From Acinetobacter chinensis (GTDB taxonomy: Bacteria > Pseudomonadota > Gammaproteobacteria > Pseudomonadales > Moraxellaceae), in assembly GCF_002165375.2 (NCBI RefSeq), contig NZ_CP032134.1:558001-622000 (forward strand): DNA of 64,000 nt, written 5' to 3'. Under the pieces are notes generated by a model, which was not told where the DNA came from, did not search any database, and saw nothing but the letters and a program-made list of their open reading frames with translations. The position numbers were made by a program, and so were the translations under genes. Shown piece after piece: positions 25,041-33,749 of the stretch. Within the stretch, counting starts at the first letter, position 1. Each line of letters opens with the position of its first letter.

Positions 25041-28031
25041 ATGGGGCAATTAGAAGAGTTTAAAATAGGGAAGAGTTTGATAACTAAGCTGTCATTTGAT
25101 GATCATGAACATTCGGCAGACTCGGTTTTTAAATCATGGTTGAACTCTAATTTTCTTTTTATTGAAGAAAATCAAACAGTCGGAATTAAAGGACTTAGAC
25201 CACCACAATTAGGTGGAATTTTTGCTGCACTTGGCTATGAAAGATCTGATGAAAAAAATGCAGCAACAATTGTTATGCCAACAGGTACAGGGAAAACTGA
25301 AACAATTCTATCGATTGTTGTAGCAGGAAAGTTTAAAAAAACTCTTGTTATTGTTCCATCTGATGCATTACGAGAGCAGACCAAAACGAAGTTCGTTCAA
25401 CTTGGTTTATTAAGAGATTTAGGTTTAGTTACAAAGGATATTCTTAATCCTGTAGTTTCGACCATTAAGCATGGGGTTACTGATAAGGAAGAACTATCTA
25501 AAATCTTAAATACTAATGTTTTAATAGCATCTGCGGCGTCACTATCAAAATTTTCAAAGGAATTTTTTGATAAGCTTACTAGTGAATGTACACATTTAAT
25601 AGTTGACGAAGCTCATCATGTAACTGCTTCTACTTGGGCAAGGATTAAATCACAATTTAGAGATAAATCTGTATTTCAATTTACAGCCACTCCATTCCGA
25701 AGTGATGGTTCAAGGGTAGAAGGAAAAATAATATTCAATTACCCTTTAAAACGGGCACAAGAGGAAGGATATTTCAAACCTATCATATTTCATCCTGTAC
25801 GAGAATTTGTTGAAGAAAAGTCTGATGAGGCGATAGCTAAGCAAGCTATATTGTTATTAAGAGAAGATTTAGAAAATGGGTTAGATCACATAGTTATGGC
25901 TAGAGCTTCATCTATGAAGCGAGCCAAAGATATCTTCAATATATATTCGAAAGAAAAAGATCTTAATCCTGTATTAATAGATAGTAAAACTAAGAAAAAA
26001 GCAGAAGTTCTTAAAGCAATTAGAAAGAGAGAACATAAGATCATCGTATGTGTGAATATGCTTGGAGAGGGATTCGATCTTCCTCAGCTGAAAATTTCAG
26101 CCATTCATGATCCTCATAAAAGTATCAATGTAATGCTTCAATTTACGGGTAGGTTTACAAGAACAACTAAGAATGTTGGTGATGCCAAGTTTATTGCAAA
26201 TATTGCCAACCCTAATGTCAATGAAAGTTTGGAAGAACTTTATAAAGAAGATTCAGACTGGAATACAGTAATTAGTAGTATTAGCTCTAGAAAGATTAAA
26301 AATGAAAAAGAATATCAAGCATTTCGAGAGGAGTTTTCTGAACCTAGTAAATTATTAGATTTGGGATTAACTCCGAGTATAAGTACTACTATTTATAAAA
26401 TGAAGTCTGCTAAATGGAAGCCAGAGAAGTTTAGTGAGTTTGGGAATAAACAGTTTCAGATCGTAGATTCAGTAATTAATGACGAGCAGGATACATTAGT
26501 TTTTTCTGTTAAATCTTATCTACCTGTAGGTTGGACAAGTTCCAAAGAGCTTTTCGATGAGTCATGGGACTTATATATTGCTTTTTATGATAAGGATACA
26601 GATTTACTTTTTATCCATTCCTCTTCGAAAGATGGATTGGTTAAAAGATTAATGCAAATAATCGCGGAAGATGCTGTACAGGTCAAAGGTGAATATATAT
26701 TTAGAGCGTTAGCTCATTTAAAAAGATTAAAGCTTCAAAACGTTGGTCTTAATAAAAAAAAGAAGGGGCTACGTTATTCCATGCATACAGGAACAGAAAT
26801 TAATGATCAAATACCTGACATAGAGGCAAATAGAGCAACTAAATCGAATATTTTTGGTAAAGGGTATGAAAATGGTCAGCTTGTAAGTATTGGCTGTTCA
26901 TATAAAGGTAAAATTTGGGCAATGGATAGTGATTCTTTAGACCAGTGGGTAGCATGGTGCAAAGGAGTGGGTACTAAAATACTAGACGATACTATTAATA
27001 CAAATGATGTTATGAAAACAGCCATGCAAACTGAAGGGTTGGAAGAGTTTCCAAATATTCAGGTACTTGCTGTTGAATGGCCAATAGAAATTCTTAGAAA
27101 AAATGAATCGAAAATAATTGTTAAAACGACTAAATGGGAAGAATCATTAATAAATTGTGAGCTAATTTTTAGTGATGAGCAGAATTTAGATCTGAAAGAG
27201 CTTGAGTTCTGTTTAAGAACACAATATGGACTTAGTAAAATTTCCATGAGGATTAAAAGTCGTGGAGAAGTAGTCTTCCATTCAGAAGATAGTCTGGAGA
27301 TCAAAATAGGCGAACAATTATATTCAATTGCTGAGTTCTTTGAGGAAAATTCTCCGACGCTCTTTTTGAGAGATACTTCAATAATCGATGGTGGTTTTAG
27401 ATATTACCCTAATGATAATTATGCTTACAAATATGACATTAATAATGCAGAAGACTGGGACTGGCAGGGTGTTGATATATCCGTTGAATCACAAACAGAA
27501 AGTAAGCTAAAGCATTCAATTCAATATTCTACGATTAACAAAGCTATGAATGACTATGATTTTATTTTTGATGATGATGGCGCAGGTGAAATTGCTGATA
27601 TCGTCGCAATAAAGAATATTGATGATAATAAGCTAATCATAGACTTATTCCATTGTAAATATTGTTCTAAAAAAGATGGAGTAGCTAAACCAGGTGCGAG
27701 AATTGATGATGTATATCAAGTTGTAGGGCAAGCAGAAAAAAGTGTTAAGTGGTTTGCAGATAAAGAAAGATTAATTTTGCGTTTAATGGAAAGAGAGCGA
27801 GATCGTTTGAGCCAAGGTAAAGCTTCTAGAATCGATAAAGGTAAGTTCGAGGACTTAATCAACTTAGCAAAAATTGCAAGGTATGCTGACTTTCAGCTAG
27901 GTATTGCTATTGTGCAACCTGCAATTTCCAAAAAGAAAATTTCTGATGATCAATTGACTGTGATTGGTGCTACCGCTGCATATATAAATGAAATTAGTGG
28001 TGTAAAACTGCGAGTAATAATTAATAAATAA
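25041..28031 (+). CDS. Large SF2 DEAD/DEAH helicase with possible C-terminal nuclease, defence candidate
   Basis: 996 residues, intact. SF2 motifs in order: GLRPPQLGGI (about 51-60), Walker A MPTGTGKTET (79-88), motif II VDEAHH (188-193), motif III FTATPFR (214-220), and QFTGRFTRTTKN (about 366-377) as motif VI. The C-terminal third contains IFDDDGAGEIADIVAIKN (about 838-855) and LIIDLFHCKYCSK (about 866-878). This D...HxK arrangement recalls Mrr-like PD-(D/E)XK nucleases, where the acidic residue may vary (inference). It lies between broken type III and type I loci, so it is probably an independent anti-phage gene. Confidence 0.75.
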   Translation: MGQLEEFKIGKSLITKLSFDDHEHSADSVFKSWLNSNFLFIEENQTVGIKGLRPPQLGGIFAALGYERSDEKNAATIVMPTGTGKTETILSIVVAGKFKKTLVIVPSDALREQTKTKFVQLGLLRDLGLVTKDILNPVVSTIKHGVTDKEELSKILNTNVLIASAASLSKFSKEFFDKLTSECTHLIVDEAHHVTASTWARIKSQFRDKSVFQFTATPFRSDGSRVEGKIIFNYPLKRAQEEGYFKPIIFHPVREFVEEKSDEAIAKQAILLLREDLENGLDHIVMARASSMKRAKDIFNIYSKEKDLNPVLIDSKTKKKAEVLKAIRKREHKIIVCVNMLGEGFDLPQLKISAIHDPHKSINVMLQFTGRFTRTTKNVGDAKFIANIANPNVNESLEELYKEDSDWNTVISSISSRKIKNEKEYQAFREEFSEPSKLLDLGLTPSISTTIYKMKSAKWKPEKFSEFGNKQFQIVDSVINDEQDTLVFSVKSYLPVGWTSSKELFDESWDLYIAFYDKDTDLLFIHSSSKDGLVKRLMQIIAEDAVQVKGEYIFRALAHLKRLKLQNVGLNKKKKGLRYSMHTGTEINDQIPDIEANRATKSNIFGKGYENGQLVSIGCSYKGKIWAMDSDSLDQWVAWCKGVGTKILDDTINTNDVMKTAMQTEGLEEFPNIQVLAVEWPIEILRKNESKIIVKTTKWEESLINCELIFSDEQNLDLKELEFCLRTQYGLSKISMRIKSRGEVVFHSEDSLEIKIGEQLYSIAEFFEENSPTLFLRDTSIIDGGFRYYPNDNYAYKYDINNAEDWDWQGVDISVESQTESKLKHSIQYSTINKAMNDYDFIFDDDGAGEIADIVAIKNIDDNKLIIDLFHCKYCSKKDGVAKPGARIDDVYQVVGQAEKSVKWFADKERLILRLMERERDRLSQGKASRIDKGKFEDLINLAKIARYADFQLGIAIVQPAISKKKISDDQLTVIGATAAYINEISGVKLRVIINK

Positions 28032-28074
28032 TATTTTTTAGCTTTATTATTTTGTAATTATTAAAGTATTGAAT

Positions 28075-28100
28075 GGTGACAAAAAGAAAAATTTGTCACC
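28075..28100. terminator. Hairpin downstream of the helicase gene
   Basis: GGTGACAAA (28075-28083) pairs with TTTGTCACC (28092-28100), 8-nt loop, 44 nt after the helicase stop. Weak T content; plausible 3' structure. Confidence 0.5.
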
Positions 28101-28197
28101 ACTTATACAAGTTATCTATGGACAATCTTAATTTGGTTTGGATAGCTTATATTTTATAGCTTACAACTATGTCACTAGTATTTAATGTTACGGGTGA

Positions 28198-29013
28198 TGC
28201 GGAACGGGCGGGTTTTTATCTTCAGGTATGGAATACTTTCTGGAACTCAATCCAAATGCAGTTATGCGAGCTTTTGGTCAGGAGTTAAATCCTGAGTCTT
28301 ATGCCATCTGTAAAGCAGACATGCTGATTAAAGGTCAGGATGTCAGCCGGATTAAACTCGGCAATACACTATCCAATGACCAGTTAATAAACGATAAATT
28401 TGACTACATGCTATCCAATCCGCCTTTTGGTGTGGACTGGAAAAAGATTGAAGTTGAGATTAAAGATGAACATCAACTAAAAGGCTTTGATGGGCGTTTT
28501 GGTGCAGGCTTGCCACGTGTATCGGATGGCTCTTTACTGTTCCTGATGCACCTGATCAGCAAAATGCGTAATCGTGACCAAGCTAATGATCAAGGCAGCC
28601 GGATCGGTATTATCCTGAATGGTTCACCGTTGTTTACAGGTAGTGCCGGCAGCGGAGAAAGTGAAATCCGTCGTTATATTCTAGAAGCGGATTTGCTTGA
28701 AGCGATTATCGCATTGCCAAATGACATGTTCTATAACACCGGTATTGCCACCTATATTTGGGTACTGAGTAATAAAAAAGACCCGATCCGCAAAGGTAAA
28801 GTACAGCTTATTGATGGTAGTCATCTGTACAGTAAGATGCGTAAGTCTCTCGGCTCTAAGCGTAACGAGATGAGCGAAGATGATATCAAGACCATTATCC
28901 GCAGTTTTGGTGACTTTGAAGTGATGGACGCACGCACACTGGATAAACCTGCAGATGTGGCAAACATTGATTTTAAGCAGATGGAATCCAATCTTTGCAA
29001 ATATTCCCGTTGA
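28198..29013 (+). pseudogene. hsdM: Type I R-M methyltransferase HsdM, internal remnant
   Basis: The frame begins within AdoMet motif I: TGC GGA ACG GGC GGG reads CGTGG, lacking the usual preceding DPA and roughly the first 180-200 residues, with an in-frame TGA just before. It then runs through ELNPNAVMRAFGQELNPESY, motif IV NPPFGVDWKK and SDGSLLFLMHLISKMRNRD up to NIDFKQMESNL, where it joins the Fic remnant. Both ends are deletions, so the protein cannot be functional. Confidence 0.85.
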
Positions 29014-29398
29014 AAGCCTGATCTATCAAAATCAAAAAGCCTATTATAAGGCATTGCAGGCAAGTACAGATCGTACCGATTCAGCACCATTTATTGAATT
29101 TATTCTGCAGATGATTTTAGATGCAATCCTTAGTTCAAATGAGACCGCTCAAGATAGCGATCATGTCACCGCTCAAGATGACGTCCAAGCTAGCGATCAT
29201 GTACAGCGTTTAATTTCTTCATTGGGGCAAGGCGATTATACCTTAGTTGAGCTGATGCAATTGCTAGGCTTAACTCATCGAGCAACGTTTCAAAAAAATT
29301 ATCTAAATCCAGCAATCGAAGCAGGCTTGATTGAACGTACTATTCCCGATAAGCCGAAAAGCCCGAAACAAAAATATCGATTGAAAAAAAATAAATAA
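28991..29398 (+). pseudogene. Fic-family protein, C-terminal remnant fused to hsdM remnant
   Basis: Reads IFANIPVESLIYQNQKAYYK, then ALQASTDRTDSAPFIEFILQ, and near the end QLLGLTHRATFQKNYLNPAI and EAGLIERTIPDKPKSPKQKY. This is the C-terminal winged-helix part of many Fic proteins. The catalytic HPFxxGNGR domain is absent. It overlaps the hsdM remnant in a different frame at 28991-29013, marking the deletion junction. It ends just before the right-end TTACACC repeat. Confidence 0.75.
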
Positions 29399-29476
29399 CA
29401 AAATTACACCAAATTTACGCCGTGTTGTTTTTAATTTAGATTAAGTTATTGAATTTATTTTATTATATTTTTTTGT
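29399..29476. promoter_or_regulatory. Right-end TTACACC site of the island
   Basis: TTACACCAAATTTACGCC (29404-29421) repeats the sequence beside the integrase (3924-3942), about 60 bp inside the right attachment site. It probably acts as the right arm-type integrase site (inference). Confidence 0.55.
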
Positions 29477-29498
29477 TTGTCCAATCCATCATAGGTGC
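29477..29498. repeat. attR: right attachment site
   Basis: TTGTCCAATCCATCATAGGTGC, differing from attL at two positions. On the minus strand it encodes APMMDWT of DusA. This fixes the right limit of the island. Confidence 0.85.
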
Positions 29499-29537
29499 GA
29501 CTGAAATACGTGGCTGCAATGCTGAAATGGCGGACAT
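29477..29537 (-). pseudogene. Displaced native 5' end of dusA
   Basis: From the ATG at 29537 the minus strand reads MSAISALQPRISVAPMMDWT, then NKKI and a stop inside the island. This is the original DusA N-terminus, separated from the rest of the gene by the insertion. DNA from 29538 to 29840 would be the native dusA upstream region; I see no gene in those 300 bases. Confidence 0.85.
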
Positions 29538-29840
29538 AATTAAAAACCGTAGAACACTGAAATTGGGAAGATACAACAAGGTTGCGGATTATACGTGCTT
29601 TCCATTAAAACTGACACCCTGCATCCGAAACACAACACGACAGCACGTTTGACCTGTTCATGCAGTCTTCAGAGATTTTAAATATTTTAACTGAATGAAA
29701 ACAATAGACTGGGTGAGATATATCAGTACTGATGCCCGATGAATATTACTGTGAACTATGACTTTGTGTTGATTGAATGAAAGTTTAAAGCAGGTTATGG
29801 TGATTTTATAAAAATATTAAAGATATTCGAGAGGGATACA

Positions 29841-30485
29841 ATGCTTGTGCTGGAAGAGATATTTAAGGACAGAAAACATGAAAATACAGATCAGTTTAAT
29901 CTCAGAATCCATAGGGGGTTGAGCTGGCTGAAAAAAGCCATAGATCTGGATCAGGATATTGACCTGAAATTTATCACTTTATGGATTTCATTTAACGCTG
30001 TATATGCGCAGGAAACAACTGCCGTTCAGGATAAACAGATTCTCCGGCAGTTTATTGATAAAATCTGCCATGCTGATCATGAACATAAAATTTATAAGAT
30101 CATCTGGGAAAAATACAGCCAGCCTGTCCGTCTGTTTATGCAAAATCCTTATGCATTTCAGGAGTTCTGGGATTTTCAGAATCAGAAAATCAGTAAGTCT
30201 GAATGGAAAGAAGATTTTGAATCAGAAAAAAACAGAGCCAGTCAGGCGCTTGAAAACAAAAACACGCCTGAAACGCTCATGATGCTGTTCAGTCGTTTGT
30301 CTACCTTAAGAACTCAGCTTATACATGGTGGTGCAACACATAACAGTACGGTTAACCGTAAGCAGCTGTACGATGGCTGTCATTTGTTATCGGCACTGAT
30401 TTCAGCATTTCTTTTCCTGTTGCTTGAAAATGCAGCAATACTGGATCAGGGAAAACCTTTTTATCCTGTGGTGCAGATGTCATGA
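29841..30485 (+). CDS. HEPN-like protein (ApeA-type in style), unknown role
   Basis: 214 residues, helical. Near the C-terminus LSTLRTQLIHGGATHNS gives the RxxxxH pattern that defines catalytic HEPN ribonucleases, and ITLWISFNAVYAQE resembles ApeA-like HEPN proteins. Many such genes are toxins or defence effectors. This one lies just outside attR on the chromosomal side, so it may be a neighbouring accessory gene or part of a previous insertion at the same hotspot. Confidence 0.55.
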   Translation: MLVLEEIFKDRKHENTDQFNLRIHRGLSWLKKAIDLDQDIDLKFITLWISFNAVYAQETTAVQDKQILRQFIDKICHADHEHKIYKIIWEKYSQPVRLFMQNPYAFQEFWDFQNQKISKSEWKEDFESEKNRASQALENKNTPETLMMLFSRLSTLRTQLIHGGATHNSTVNRKQLYDGCHLLSALISAFLFLLLENAAILDQGKPFYPVVQMS

Positions 30486-30491
30486 AAATAT

Positions 30492-30528
30492 ACAGTGCAG
30501 AGACAGCATCAGGCTGTCTCTGCACTGT
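30492..30528. terminator. Long hairpin between convergent genes
   Basis: ACAGTGCAGAGACAGC (30492-30507) pairs perfectly with GCTGTCTCTGCACTGT (30513-30528), loop ATCAG. It serves the HEPN gene and the convergent MFS gene; no T-tract. Confidence 0.65.
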
Positions 30529-30535
30529 ACTGAAA

Positions 30536-31726
30536 TTAAGCAGTCTGTTGTTTGGATTGATGTAAGGTATCCAACAGTGCAAACAGTGCTGAACCTGTGA
30601 CCAGTAAAAGCCCGACCAGACAGGTCATGCTCCATCCTCCATGATGCCATGCATACACACCCAGTGCAGAACCACAGGCACCACCAATAAAATAGGCAGT
30701 CATATAAATGGAGTTGATCCGTGATTTTGCATCAGGGCGCAGTCGGAAAATAATATTCTGATTGCTGCTGTGTACGATTGCCAGTCCAAAGCTGATGATT
30801 CCATATCCAAGTACATAGCTGATCAGTGACTGACCGCCGAAATAAAGGAATATCCAGCTGACTGCGAGTACAGCGACTCCTGCCCAGGTCAGTATTTTTG
30901 TATAACCACGGTCTGCTATTTTACCAATATATGCTGTGGACAGTGCACCAAATACACCAATCAGGGTAGCAACACCGACCATCACATCAGGAAGTTTAAA
31001 AGGTTCAGAGGTTAACAGTACAGCAATGGTTGAAAACAGAATACTCATGGCTGCAAAAGCAAAACCACCTGTCATGGAGCGATAGATCAGACGGGGTTCT
31101 TCCCTTAACAGTACTCCCATGGATCTGAAAATAGAGGGATAGCTCATTTTCATCAGTGGTACCTGAGGCAACCGTGATTTCAGCATGAAAGCCAGAATCA
31201 GCATCAGTACAGAGCTGAGTATATAGATCAGTTTCCAGCTGAACAGATCTGACAGTAATCCTGCCAGACTGGTGGACAGCAGTAAGCCCACCAGTAATCC
31301 ACTCATTAGAAAACCTACAACTTCACCAGTTTTTTCAGGTTTAACAGCCATCGTTGCAAGTGGAATCAGTACCTGAGCAGCCACTGAAAACAGACCAGCA
31401 ATGACTGTTCCGAGCCACAGCATCGGCAGATTGACTGCAAATGCACAGATCAGCAGACCAATGGCAGCCAGAAACATCAGCAGGGGAATAAAACGGGTTT
31501 TATTGACAATATCCCCAACGGGAACAATGAATAATAAACCCAGGGCATAAGAAACCTGTGCGAAAGTTACGGTCAGGGCAACCTGAGATTCAGGAACGTC
31601 AAAATATTGCTGTATGGAATGAACCAGTGGCTGACAGTAGTAGTTGGCTCCAGCACAAAGCCCGCAGGCAATTGCCATGAGCCACAGCAAGGCTCTGTCC
31701 TGACTGATATCGAGAGGAGAATTCAT
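30536..31726 (-). CDS. MFS transporter, SoxR-regulated by position
   Basis: 396 residues with about twelve hydrophobic segments and an MFS motif A-like loop (VPVGDIVNKTRF) after the second. Predicted drug/proton antiporter of the inner membrane. It lies 23 nt downstream of the RidA-like gene, in one minus-strand operon fired from a SoxR-type promoter at 32212-32242. In non-enteric bacteria SoxR commonly controls efflux of redox-active compounds (established), so that substrate class is inferred here. Confidence 0.82.
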   Translation of the reverse strand: MNSPLDISQDRALLWLMAIACGLCAGANYYCQPLVHSIQQYFDVPESQVALTVTFAQVSYALGLLFIVPVGDIVNKTRFIPLLMFLAAIGLLICAFAVNLPMLWLGTVIAGLFSVAAQVLIPLATMAVKPEKTGEVVGFLMSGLLVGLLLSTSLAGLLSDLFSWKLIYILSSVLMLILAFMLKSRLPQVPLMKMSYPSIFRSMGVLLREEPRLIYRSMTGGFAFAAMSILFSTIAVLLTSEPFKLPDVMVGVATLIGVFGALSTAYIGKIADRGYTKILTWAGVAVLAVSWIFLYFGGQSLISYVLGYGIISFGLAIVHSSNQNIIFRLRPDAKSRINSIYMTAYFIGGACGSALGVYAWHHGGWSMTCLVGLLLVTGSALFALLDTLHQSKQQTA

Positions 31727-31749
31727 GTGAAAAACACCTTATTGTTCTG

Positions 31750-32178
31750 TTATTTACAATAGGCGGTTGCTTCAATTTCTATCAGCATACCTGGTATGGC
31801 AAGACACGGAACAGGAATAAGGGTACAGGCGGGAAAATCATGATGTTTCCAGCGTTTCTGCATTTCCTGAATTAAAAACTGATGTTTTTTAGGGCTGTGA
31901 TCAACCACTAAAACTCTTAACACAGCGATATCCATCAGATCAGCCTGAACATGTTGCAGAGCATTTATCAGATTCTGAAAAGCCTGCTCACATTGTTGAG
32001 AAAAATCTTTGGATAATAGTCCTCGTTGGTTTTCACCACCTTGTCCTGAGATGTGAAGTAAACGTGAAAAGTGTTTAACTTCTGCGATGTGACTATACGC
32101 AAAAGGGCGTGGATTATAAAGCGTATTGGGGTTCATCAGTCTGAAACATGGTGTATGAATTGTTATTTCCGCATTCAT
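31750..32178 (-). CDS. RidA/YjgF-family protein
   Basis: 142 residues from the ATG at 32178, which follows AGGAAAGAGG; a longer form from 32196 lacks such a site. RidA-type features: LLHISGQGGENQRG, then FQNLINALQHVQADLMDIAV and IPVPCLAIPGMLIEIEATAY. Family members deaminate reactive enamines/imines, though the catalytic Arg context here (usually CxRxxV) is altered, so the substrate may differ. First gene of the SoxR-controlled pair. Confidence 0.8.
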   Translation of the reverse strand: MNAEITIHTPCFRLMNPNTLYNPRPFAYSHIAEVKHFSRLLHISGQGGENQRGLLSKDFSQQCEQAFQNLINALQHVQADLMDIAVLRVLVVDHSPKKHQFLIQEMQKRWKHHDFPACTLIPVPCLAIPGMLIEIEATAYCK

Positions 32179-32211
32179 CCTCTTTCCTGCACACATTTTG
32201 TTATAGTGCTC

Positions 32212-32242
32212 AGTATCAAAGCTCAGGTTAACTTGAGGTCAA
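32212..32242 (-). promoter_or_regulatory. SoxR-activated promoter with SoxR box
   Basis: On the minus strand: -35 TTGACC (32242-32237), a 19-bp spacer carrying TCAAGTTAACCTGAG, and -10 GATACT (32217-32212). The long 19-bp spacer with a central dyad CTCAAGTTAACCTGAG is the hallmark of SoxR/MerR promoters and nearly matches the E. coli soxS box. It drives the ridA-like and MFS genes; the box also overlaps the soxR translation start region, allowing autoregulation. Confidence 0.85.
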
Positions 32243-32243
32243 G

Positions 32244-32777
32244 GTGGAAAAGATTGAAAAAACAGCTGAAGAACATCGGATTCATCAATGGCTGAGTATT
32301 GGTGAGCTTGCTGCACGCAGTGAAGTCAGTGTGCCTGCCATCCGTTTTTATGAAGAAAAACAACTGATATGGAGTACAAGGACTGCGGGGAATCAACGCC
32401 GTTACCATCGGGCAATGCTCCGCCGTGTTGCAATCGTCAGAGTGGCTCAACAGGTGGGAATCAGCCTGGCACAGGTGGCGGAAGCATTTTCAGCACTGCC
32501 ACGCAACGATATGGCAACACAGCAGGACTGGAAAAATATGTCCCTTGCCTGGCAGGGAATGCTGGATGCACGGATTACAGGTCTCTTACAGCTCAGGCAA
32601 CAGCTGGATAAATGTATAGGCTGTGGTTGTCTGTCACTTACACAATGTCCTTTACGAAATCCAGGGGATTGTCTCGCTGAAGAATCTGCAGGAGCACATT
32701 TTCAGGAACTGTTACTGAAAATGGAGGCTGACAGAGCATGGATTGAAACGGAAAATGTGCAAGCAGATATCCTGTAG
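32244..32777 (+). CDS. soxR: Redox-sensitive MerR-family regulator SoxR
   Basis: 177 residues with GTG start (GAGG about 5 nt upstream). The N-terminal MerR helix-turn-helix (LSIGELAARSEVSVPAIRFY), dimer helix, and the CIGCGCLSLTQC cluster (about residues 123-134) that binds the [2Fe-2S] centre are all intact. It senses oxidation by redox-cycling compounds and remodels the divergent promoter at 32212-32242. No soxS is present, as usual outside enterics. Confidence 0.93.
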   Translation: MEKIEKTAEEHRIHQWLSIGELAARSEVSVPAIRFYEEKQLIWSTRTAGNQRRYHRAMLRRVAIVRVAQQVGISLAQVAEAFSALPRNDMATQQDWKNMSLAWQGMLDARITGLLQLRQQLDKCIGCGCLSLTQCPLRNPGDCLAEESAGAHFQELLLKMEADRAWIETENVQADIL

Positions 32778-32780
32778 ATT

Positions 32781-32812
32781 TCATGAATAATGCCGGGCTG
32801 CATTATTCATGA
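32781..32812. terminator. Hairpin between soxR and the EamA transporter
   Basis: TCATGAATAATGC (32781-32793) pairs perfectly with GCATTATTCATGA (32800-32812), loop CGGGCT. It lies between convergent genes. Confidence 0.65.
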
Positions 32813-32825
32813 ACAGTCATGTATT

Positions 32826-33749
32826 TCAGGACAGTCTTTTTTTGGACAGGGTGATCATCAGTACTCCAATAATATTCAGAATACATCCAAACCACTGTAA
32901 TGAATTCAGATGCTCACCCAGAAAGGCAACGGCAAGCAGAATGGTCAGCACAGGGCCAATTGAACCGATCATGGCGGACTGTGCAGCGCCAAGACGGGAA
33001 ATACTCTGGGCAATCAGGACTGTAGGAAGTACAGTCACCAGCAGACCCAGCGCCAGTCCATACCACAGAACTGTTGGGGGGAGCTGGGACAGCAGTGCGA
33101 CAGGCTGTGGTGTTACGATCATAAAATGAGTCAGTGTGCCAATACAGGCGATACTGAGTGCAAGTCCCGTATAGTTCCATGAGCCAAATTTCTGAATCAG
33201 TCGTGGTGTCAGCAACAGATAAGATGCAAAACACACGGCACTGGCAAACACCAGGCTGACACCTAACCAGAAGTTTCCTTCATGTGGCACCGTACTTTGT
33301 TCCTGAAGCATCACAATGACTGTCCCGCCATAACTGAGTGCTATGGCCAGTATACTTTTCAGACTCAGTTTCTGTTTCAGAATAAAACTGGTGGCGATTA
33401 CTGTCAGGGTCGGATAAAGAAACAGGATAATCCGCTCCAGTGAGGCACTGATATACATCAGGCCTGTAAAATCCAGCCAGCTTGAAAAATAATAACCGAT
33501 CAGACCTGCCAGAATCAGCAGCAACCAGTCTCTGGCAGCAATCTGCCTGTTTCTGTGACGGTTGATCCAGCAGATCAGCAGGAAAAAAGGCAGGGCACTG
33601 CCCATTCTTAAAGCCATGAGTACAGTGCCGTCCACTAAAGGCGACATGGCATAAGTCTGTTTGATAAATATTGCTTTGGTACTGAACAGGAATGCTGCAC
33701 TGAGTGCAAACAGGGAACCCAGCTGAGTACTGCTCAAAGAAAACTTCAT
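32826..33749 (-). CDS. EamA/DMT-family transporter
   Basis: 307 residues with about ten hydrophobic segments in two EamA repeats (FALSAAFLFSTKAIFIKQTY at the start; FASAVCFASYLLLTPRLIQK opening the second half). A probable inner-membrane metabolite exporter; the substrate is not readable. Transcribed alone towards soxR. Confidence 0.82.
   Translation of the reverse strand: MKFSLSSTQLGSLFALSAAFLFSTKAIFIKQTYAMSPLVDGTVLMALRMGSALPFFLLICWINRHRNRQIAARDWLLLILAGLIGYYFSSWLDFTGLMYISASLERIILFLYPTLTVIATSFILKQKLSLKSILAIALSYGGTVIVMLQEQSTVPHEGNFWLGVSLVFASAVCFASYLLLTPRLIQKFGSWNYTGLALSIACIGTLTHFMIVTPQPVALLSQLPPTVLWYGLALGLLVTVLPTVLIAQSISRLGAAQSAMIGSIGPVLTILLAVAFLGEHLNSLQWFGCILNIIGVLMITLSKKRLS

Larger units (their letters stand above)
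3768..29498. mobile_element. dusA-inserted genomic island, about 25.7 kb
   Basis: Bounded by near-identical 22-nt copies of the dusA 5' coding sequence (3768-3789 and 29477-29498), with a tyrosine integrase next to the left junction. Integrases that insert at the 5' end of dusA are an established group in proteobacteria. The left part carries phage/plasmid-like replication and recombination genes. The right part carries restriction-modification genes, helicase cargo and gene remnants. Two IS3 elements (17351-18582 and about 22779-24021) and several broken genes show later decay. I see no capsid or conjugation genes, so it is more like a satellite or defence island than a full phage or ICE. 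Confidence 0.88.

Noticed and set aside
29449..29652. Plus-strand frame of 67 codons at the right junction
   Set aside because: It runs antisense through attR and the displaced dusA 5' end; no ribosome site or family resemblance.
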